Of a stretch of DNA of 50,895 nucleotides, positions 45,651 through 50,895 are shown piece after piece. Made by a program: the position numbers and the translations under genes. The stretch spans positions 1 to 50,895 of the forward strand of contig CAZTGD010000013.1 of the NCBI GenBank assembly GCA_964613055.1, in the 5' to 3' direction. The notes below the pieces were generated by a model that ran no database searches, was not told the origin of the DNA, and was given only the letters and a program-made list of their open reading frames with translations. The DNA comes from JAXGMQ01 sp964613055. GTDB lineage: Bacteria > Caldisericota > Caldisericia > JAAYUI01. Within the stretch, counting starts at the first letter, position 1. Each line of letters opens with the position of its first letter.

Positions 45651-45902
45651 ATGCATAGGACAATCATTCTTACAATTGTTATTACAGCGTTATCTTTCAT
45701 AGGTTTTATAGGTTACGGTCTTATGTTGATTCGAAAATCTGATCTTGAACTTAAAATGCACAAAATGCCAAAACGAAATAGTGTTTCTAGCAGATTCAAG
45801 AACAGATTTGATCAAGACATTGGTGATTTCATTTCAGTTTTAAAGGGAAACAAATCTTTGGATTATGTGTCAAATAGTGTGGAGGAATCAAATGGTGATT
45901 AG
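45651..45902 (+). CDS. small membrane protein
   Basis: The product (83 aa) has one N-terminal membrane segment (about 4-27) and a basic, then polar tail. ATG at 45651 follows GGCAGGG; an in-frame GTG lies at 45639. It overlaps the next gene by 11 bp, which also starts with a membrane anchor, so they may form a pair. No family recognised. Confidence 0.6.
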   Translation: MHRTIILTIVITALSFIGFIGYGLMLIRKSDLELKMHKMPKRNSVSSRFKNRFDQDIGDFISVLKGNKSLDYVSNSVEESNGD

Positions 45903-46959
45903 AATCATAGGTATCGCTATTATATTTATTATAACTTTAGTAGTGAGTATAATAAGAAGGTCCGATTTAAGAGAGTTCGATGAAAATACAAACATAAATT
46001 ACTCGCCCTCTCTAAGTGATGACGGATTTGACAAAATAATTGTTACTAACATGAATGAGCATTACGATTATTATGTGCCACCAAAACCTAAAATGGAACC
46101 AAGAAAACCTGAGTTTGATACATTCTGGAACAAGGTTGATGCTGAAATAAGCCATAAGGGAATCAGGAAAATGAAAAAGAGTCAGATTGATTCTTATAGA
46201 AGCCCACTTATCAGCTCTGAAGAAGGGAGTAAGTTTATAATGCCAAAACCAAAAGTAACCAAAAAAACATATCGATACGAAGAGACAGATTCAGATGATT
46301 CAACTCAAAAATTTAAACCCAACACATTGGTAATAGAAGAAAATGAATCAGAATTTGAATCACCAACATCAGCTGATAGCATTTCTATCAATCAGCTGGA
46401 ATTTGATGAAGAGACAGGTGGAGTTAGTAAGGATGTCGAATCACAAGATGCCCTTAAGTCAAACGAGCAACCTATTGATATCTCTGAAAAAAAACCAACC
46501 AAGGTTGATCAACCGGCTGATATAGAACCATCACACCAGCCGGATATCAACAAGCCATCACCTTCTTATAAAGAAAGTGAGTTTGAAAGTGAAGATTACA
46601 ATGAAGAAGAGACTGCTGAAAAAATCAGAACTGAGAAAAAACAGAAAGCACTACAAAAATCCTCTACAAATTCTAAAGCCTTGCCTTTAAGCGAAATCAA
46701 TCTACTGAAGCTCATAGAAGATTTTACTCCCATGAATATATATATCCAATACGGATTCTTTGATAACCAATACGATATACCAACTGAGATTTCTTCTAGC
46801 CTTATCGCAAGTGAAGAGGATATAGTAGCAATGATAAAAAAAGTAAAGGGATACGGATTGCTGGTTGACAAACAGGAGGATGGTATTTTTGGTTACCCTT
46901 TCAAGAAGAAACTGGTTTTATCAACAGTGGGAAAAGAGAAAATTTCTAGTATTGAATAA
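45892..46959 (+). CDS. membrane-anchored acidic protein with a C-terminal winged-helix-like domain
   Basis: The product (355 aa) has a membrane segment at about 3-22, a long acidic, low-complexity and probably disordered part (about 25-265, rich in Glu, Ser, Asp, Lys, Pro), then a compact C-terminal domain of about 85 residues ('LSEINLLKLIEDFTPMNIYIQYGFF' to 'LVLSTVGKEKISSIE') whose helix pattern and closing hairpin suggest a winged helix. The N-terminus places that domain inside the cell if the anchor is oriented N-out. GGAGG precedes ATG 45892. A domain search is needed to confirm the fold. Confidence 0.6.
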   Translation: MVIRIIGIAIIFIITLVVSIIRRSDLREFDENTNINYSPSLSDDGFDKIIVTNMNEHYDYYVPPKPKMEPRKPEFDTFWNKVDAEISHKGIRKMKKSQIDSYRSPLISSEEGSKFIMPKPKVTKKTYRYEETDSDDSTQKFKPNTLVIEENESEFESPTSADSISINQLEFDEETGGVSKDVESQDALKSNEQPIDISEKKPTKVDQPADIEPSHQPDINKPSPSYKESEFESEDYNEEETAEKIRTEKKQKALQKSSTNSKALPLSEINLLKLIEDFTPMNIYIQYGFFDNQYDIPTEISSSLIASEEDIVAMIKKVKGYGLLVDKQEDGIFGYPFKKKLVLSTVGKEKISSIE

Positions 46960-46997
46960 TCTATTTTGATTAGAACTTAGATACGTACACATCTGTA

Positions 46998-47025
46998 TTG
47001 AAAATGTAAATGGTTTTGATAGAAT
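46998..47025 (+). promoter_or_regulatory. promoter of the PQQ/stalk gene
   Basis: TTGAAA (46998-47003), 16 bp, TAGAAT (47020-47025). Transcription should start near 47032, so the ATG at 47036 would be leaderless. Confidence 0.6.
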
Positions 47026-47035
47026 CAGAATGAGG

Positions 47036-48568
47036 ATGAGATATAGAACAATAGTAAGTATAGCACTCGGTTCATTATTGCTTCTTAGCCCTCTATCATC
47101 AGCGTTCACATACGATTGTGAGTGGGCCATGAGCAGAGGGAATGAGATGAGAAATGGATCGGTAGCCCCAGGATGTGGTCTGTCAATTGACAGGCTGTCC
47201 ATACATTGGAACTATCAGGCTAGTGATAATATTGTCTCCTCTCCAATCATCTATGATAGTAAAATCGTTTTTATATCGAACAATAAACTCATCTGCTTGG
47301 ACTCATCTGGCAAATGGTTATGGGAACGCGGATTGCGTGGTGTCGAAAGCGATGTAATTCCAAGTATATGGAACGATCAACTATTCCTTCAATCATGGAG
47401 TACGATAGAGGTTTATGACCTTGAAACGGGATTACCCAGACCTTCAATAGAAACTCAACTTGAAGTCAGATCTTTGCTTATCGTATCAAGCATAGGCTCA
47501 ATGTTTTACACCAGCATGAGTGGTGAATACAGCTACATAAACTCTCGCAAGCTCTCTTATGAAAGCACTCCGAAAGTAAAACGACTGTCTAAGAAACAAC
47601 CCGGTGAACCAGCATTCTATGCTGGCATGATTTTTGTCCCTACGGGTAACCAACTTTTCTGTGTCAACTCAAGGACCATGCAGATAAAATGGAGCGAGAC
47701 TTTTCAAAGTGACATCTTTGAAGGCAGTGTAGCCCTTCAAGATGGGAACTGCCTTTTCTCAACGGCAGGTGGAAAACTCTATTGTCTGGAAACGACAAAT
47801 GGAGAAACAAACTGGTCTTATGATTTAAATACCAAACCAACCACTATGCCTGCCGTGGATTCGGATACTGTTATTGTTGGAACTAATAAGACGATCAAAG
47901 CGATCAACCTTAAGAATGGATCGCTGAAATGGTCGGTTGATTGCCTACCTGGCGAATCTGTCTCCACATCTCCTGTTGTTTCTGATCGAGTATACCTAGC
48001 AACAAATGTTTATGGTAGAACAGATACAAAAGGCATATTCCGATGTCTGGACAAAAAAGATGGTGACTCACTCTGGTTCATTGAGAACACATCGGGGTTC
48101 AATTCATCACCTGCGGTATCAGAAGGACTGATAGTATTTACTGGTATCGATGGTTTGGTTACCTGTCTTGGAGAGGGAGCTGGCTTTCTTGGATTTCAAC
48201 TAGGTCAGAGGATGGTGTCGATCGATAGCGCAATTGTAATAATCGATGTTGAGCCGGTTATTTTGCATGGTCGTACGCTTATACCTGCAAGGTATGTGGT
48301 CGAACCTCTGGGTGGTTGGGTAAGATGGGATGCAAATGAGCGCAAAGTAACCAGTCATTTTAACGGAGAAACAATAGAGTTCTGGATAGGCAAGAACAAA
48401 GCAAAAGTCGATGGAACATTGAAGCCTATCGATGATAACCCAGGTGTTGTGCCCAGTATCATTGATGGTCGAACAATGATACCCTTCCGTTTCCTTGGTG
48501 ATAACCTTGGTTGCAATGTCAAATGGATACCCGAAACAAAGGAGATCTGGCTGACCTATAAGGACTGA
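47036..48568 (+). CDS. secreted PQQ-like beta-propeller protein with C-terminal stalk domain
   Basis: The product (510 aa) has a signal peptide (about 1-23) followed by six or more PQQ/BamB-like blades (about 30-375; 'KLICLDSSGKWLWERG', 'KLYCLETTNGETNWSYD', 'IKAINLKNGSLKWSV'). The stalk domain (about 385-510) contains RTLIPARYVVEPLGG and RTMIPFRFLGDNLG. An ATG two codons earlier (47030) overlaps the expected transcript start, so 47036 is preferred. Its last 90 bp (48479-48568) are repeated in diverged form after the SIR2-like gene. Extracellular binding role is likely; no catalytic residues seen. Confidence 0.85.
   Translation: MRYRTIVSIALGSLLLLSPLSSAFTYDCEWAMSRGNEMRNGSVAPGCGLSIDRLSIHWNYQASDNIVSSPIIYDSKIVFISNNKLICLDSSGKWLWERGLRGVESDVIPSIWNDQLFLQSWSTIEVYDLETGLPRPSIETQLEVRSLLIVSSIGSMFYTSMSGEYSYINSRKLSYESTPKVKRLSKKQPGEPAFYAGMIFVPTGNQLFCVNSRTMQIKWSETFQSDIFEGSVALQDGNCLFSTAGGKLYCLETTNGETNWSYDLNTKPTTMPAVDSDTVIVGTNKTIKAINLKNGSLKWSVDCLPGESVSTSPVVSDRVYLATNVYGRTDTKGIFRCLDKKDGDSLWFIENTSGFNSSPAVSEGLIVFTGIDGLVTCLGEGAGFLGFQLGQRMVSIDSAIVIIDVEPVILHGRTLIPARYVVEPLGGWVRWDANERKVTSHFNGETIEFWIGKNKAKVDGTLKPIDDNPGVVPSIIDGRTMIPFRFLGDNLGCNVKWIPETKEIWLTYKD
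48479..48568 (+). repeat. stalk-gene 3' end, copy 1
   Basis: The last 30 codons of the PQQ/stalk gene correspond codon for codon to 50383-50472. A block of 36 nt (TGGATACCCGAAACAAAGG and onwards to CTGACCTAT) is identical. Confidence 0.85.
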
Positions 48569-48584
48569 TTCATTCACGATCCTA

Positions 48585-48613
48585 TTGAAAATATAAAAAC
48601 TTGATTATATAAT
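48585..48613 (+). promoter_or_regulatory. leaderless promoter of the SIR2-like gene
   Basis: TTGAAA (48585-48590), 17 bp, TATAAT (48608-48613), a consensus-quality sigma-70 promoter. It ends directly before ATG 48614 and 9 bp before ATG 48623. Confidence 0.7.
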
Positions 48614-48622
48614 ATGACTGGT

Positions 48623-50383
48623 ATGCGTGATGATGACGTTATTCGAAAGCTTGCGAGTATCTTAAATAAAAATCCAAGGTCTTACGTTCTACTTCTTGGA
48701 TCTGGAGTCTCAAGTAATGCTGGGATTCCGACAGCTTGGGATTTAACAATGAAATTAGTTAGGGAATTAATGCCCGATAATGAACGAGCGAATATTGAAC
48801 CGGAAAATTGGTATAAAGGAAATTATAATCAAGAGGTTTCTTTTCAGAACGTTCTCATACAAACCACAAACAACAAGGATGAGAAACGCAATCTTATATA
48901 TGATGCATTTTGTGATAAAGAACCAACTAAAACACATAAGGTAATCGCAAAACTTATAAAAGCTGGAATTGTACAAGCAGTTGTAACAACAAACTTTGAT
49001 AGGTTGATTGAGCAAGCGTTGTCACAAAATGATATTGAACCAAAAATTATCAAGTCTGAAAGCGATACTGCTAACTTCAAACCATTACACCAGGAATTAA
49101 AAGTATCTCTAATAATAAAATTGTGTGGTGACATTACAGATGGAAATATAAAAACATCAAAAGAAGAGTTATCTCACATGGATAAGGATTTAAAAAACCT
49201 TCTTATTAATAGAATTTTTAGAGATCATAATCTTATTATATGCGGATGGTCATCTCAATACGATACTGGTTTGAGTAATATCATTAAGAGTGTTTATTCT
49301 AGCAATGATAATAGAAAATCTGTTTACTGGGTCGACAAAAACGGACTATCTAGATGTTCAATGTCACTTGCAAATGAAATATCTGCAACAGAAATCAAAA
49401 TCGATGCTGATAGATTCTTTGATAGCTTAGAATATGAAATGAAACTACCTGATATTATAAATTCTCAAAAGGAACCGATTACTCGAGTTACAGTTGTACC
49501 ACCAGCAATCGGGCATAGAGATGTGCAGTTCGAGATCGATATAAAAGGCTTTAACTCACTACACATAAAAAAGGAGGACTTTGAATATATTGATGTACAT
49601 TTAACCCATAACGAGAAGAGGTTTGTTGCAAACGATTTTTCAAATAATAAAAATTTACCGTCTGCTACCACAATCCCTTTTCATAGTGGTTACCCAGATT
49701 ACGGAAAACAATCAGCACAAGGCATAGAGTATATTGAAGATAAGAATGAAGATAAGGATATTCTACGTTTATTCATTAATCCATTGTTTTATGAACCTGA
49801 TCAAAGTCTGCTGAAACTAGTGTTTTCTGATAAAGCTGGTTTGATTACACCGAAAGAACCTGGGCAATACAGAATACGCTTAGTAACAAATCAGAATAAT
49901 CGCGATATAATAACAGAACCATTTGAAATAGAAGATACACCTACATTTGATGACAAATGCTTTGTTAAATTGTCAAATCCATATGTTGCCAAAGAATCCG
50001 ATTACATAATAAAATTCAAGAATGGTAACTATCCACTGTTGGCATATAATGATTATGTAATTGTTGCATTTGATACTTCTATAATACCTTATAATACTGA
50101 AAGTAGAAATATATTTTTTAAAGATAATAGATTGTGGAGTACTTGGATAAGGGTACCTTCTGTACCATTCATTAACGGAAATACTTTGGGTCTAACGCTA
50201 CCCTTTAATATAAAACCTAACGATTACATTAATATACGAATAGACAAAAAATTCGGTATAAGAAATCCTTACACTGCGTCTCTTTACAGATTGCAAGTTA
50301 AGACAAGTAGACAAAATGGTTACGCCGTATCAAGCCTGTATGCTGTAATTCCTGACAATAAAAGTGAAGAACCTAGTACTTAA
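48623..50383 (+). CDS. SIR2-like protein with altered active site and an unknown C-terminal half
   Basis: The product is 586 aa from ATG 48623, or 589 from ATG 48614, which abuts the -10 box. The N-terminal 260 residues form a SIR2-like NAD-binding domain: GSGVSSNAGIP, VVTTNFDRL, then KLCGDI and LIICGWSSQYDTGL. Active members of this class have KLHGD; here the catalytic His is Cys (residue 168 counted from 48623). The C-terminal 320 residues or so are beta-rich, without a family I recognise. Bacterial SIR2-like proteins often deplete NAD in phage defence, but the changed residue makes that uncertain. A/T-rich composition compared with neighbours, and the flanking duplication, suggest acquisition. 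Confidence 0.78.
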   Translation: MRDDDVIRKLASILNKNPRSYVLLLGSGVSSNAGIPTAWDLTMKLVRELMPDNERANIEPENWYKGNYNQEVSFQNVLIQTTNNKDEKRNLIYDAFCDKEPTKTHKVIAKLIKAGIVQAVVTTNFDRLIEQALSQNDIEPKIIKSESDTANFKPLHQELKVSLIIKLCGDITDGNIKTSKEELSHMDKDLKNLLINRIFRDHNLIICGWSSQYDTGLSNIIKSVYSSNDNRKSVYWVDKNGLSRCSMSLANEISATEIKIDADRFFDSLEYEMKLPDIINSQKEPITRVTVVPPAIGHRDVQFEIDIKGFNSLHIKKEDFEYIDVHLTHNEKRFVANDFSNNKNLPSATTIPFHSGYPDYGKQSAQGIEYIEDKNEDKDILRLFINPLFYEPDQSLLKLVFSDKAGLITPKEPGQYRIRLVTNQNNRDIITEPFEIEDTPTFDDKCFVKLSNPYVAKESDYIIKFKNGNYPLLAYNDYVIVAFDTSIIPYNTESRNIFFKDNRLWSTWIRVPSVPFINGNTLGLTLPFNIKPNDYINIRIDKKFGIRNPYTASLYRLQVKTSRQNGYAVSSLYAVIPDNKSEEPST

Positions 50384-50472
50384 TACCTTTTCGTTTTCTC
50401 GGAGATCAATTTGGGTGTGACGTTAAGTGGATACCCGAAACAAAGGAGATCTGGCTGACCTATCAGGATTAA
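50383..50472 (+). pseudogene. remnant: 3' end of a second stalk-domain gene
   Basis: Thirty codons, starting at the last base of the SIR2-like gene's stop, read IPFRFLGDQFGCDVKW followed by the same ending as the PQQ/stalk gene, with TAA at 50470-50472. No start or upstream part exists, so it is not expressed as a protein. It is diverged from 48479-48568 mainly at its 5' half and at synonymous sites. Confidence 0.8.
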
Positions 50473-50895
50473 TTGAAATAATACATTCAAACTTCCTACT
50501 TGACTTATATAATAGGAGACAAACTGCGTTAAAGGACTGCTACTTAACTCCACAAATATTACTACATATCTCAGCAATATAGGTCGACTTTTATATAAAT
50601 TGAAACATAGTTGATATATTCTACTTATTTTCAGCATTTATTAACATTATTTATTTCTATTAAAATTGACTTTAAAGGAGTGGGGATTTACATATCGTAA
50701 CACTATTACTATGAACACTAGGTTTTTGCAAAGGGGGGTCTTTTTTATACAGCAGGGGTATATTTACCTCATATCACCATTTTTCCTACTGGAGCAATTT
50801 TGAATTCATTACTTATAACGCACAAACCAACATATTTATGATACGGCATTATGCACTTGACATACTCAATTCCTTTTGTGTATTGTAAATACATT
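50473..50895. other. A/T-rich intergenic region with two promoter-like signals
   Basis: 423 bp without a recognisable gene. TTCAAA (50486-50491), 16 bp, TATAAT (50508-50513), followed at once by AGGAGA but no start codon in range. TTGACA (50857-50862), 18 bp, TATTGT (50881-50886) lies at the window edge. A G-run followed by T-run (AAGGGGGGTCTTTTTT, about 50731-50746) is visible. The rest shows nothing I can name. Confidence 0.5.
50857..50886 (+). promoter_or_regulatory. promoter reading out of the window
   Basis: TTGACA, 18-bp spacer, TATTGT. By the leaderless spacing seen elsewhere in this window (5-10 bp), a start codon is expected between about 50892 and 50897, at or just beyond the window end. 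Confidence 0.45.

Overview
This is a bacterial chromosome segment of roughly 40-45% G+C. I see no tRNA, rRNA, CRISPR array or transposase. Core bacterial genes (guaA, def, a priA-like gene, ispH, lpdA, a polyprenyl synthetase) sit among many secreted proteins that carry a copper-amine-oxidase-N-like 'stalk' domain joined to repeated OB-like (DUF5666-like) domains. Stalk-domain expansion, lipoproteins, YtxH/DUF948 proteins and a BioB/LipS2-like radical SAM enzyme suggest an uncultivated, probably anaerobic lineage; I cannot name the phylum from this sequence.

Layout. 0-6.3 kb: an interrupted NHL/stalk gene converges on a 1486-aa repeat protein. 6.6-15.3 kb: lpdA, then (minus strand) a priA-def-guaA cluster and a DNA methyltransferase whose reading frame contains an in-frame DUF559-nuclease/palindrome insertion. 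15.3-17.8 kb: a hypothetical gene, a polyprenyl synthetase and ispH. 17.8-28 kb (minus): a second interrupted stalk gene, a 2266-aa secreted repeat protein and a HAD nucleotidase. 28-32.7 kb (plus): MEMO1-family protein, a secreted protein, a polysaccharide deacetylase and a lipoprotein. 32.7-36 kb: a PEGA/beta-propeller membrane protein diverging from two small membrane proteins. 36.1-43 kb: a long operon headed by an unassigned structured RNA, with four successive ATGA stop/start overlaps. 43-50.9 kb: accessory region with FRG-TPR protein, a class I amidotransferase lacking its catalytic Cys and His, two membrane-anchored proteins, a PQQ/stalk protein and a SIR2-like protein lying between an intact stalk-gene 3' end and a second, diverged copy of that 3' end.

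Expression signals. About ten genes have a recognisable promoter (-35 like TTGAAA/TTGACA, 16-18 bp, -10 like TATNAT/TAGAAT) whose -10 box lies only 5-10 bp before the start codon and no Shine-Dalgarno sequence, so their mRNAs should be leaderless or nearly so. Other genes have normal SD sequences. I used this to choose several start codons.

Most noteworthy: the leaderless promoter pattern; the structured RNA with a four-way junction and H-type pseudoknot at 36119-36253; the DUF559 insertion in the methyltransferase; single in-frame stop codons in two stalk-family genes; a PriA homologue with eroded helicase motifs; an amidotransferase pseudoenzyme; and the SIR2-like gene with its flanking 3'-end duplication.
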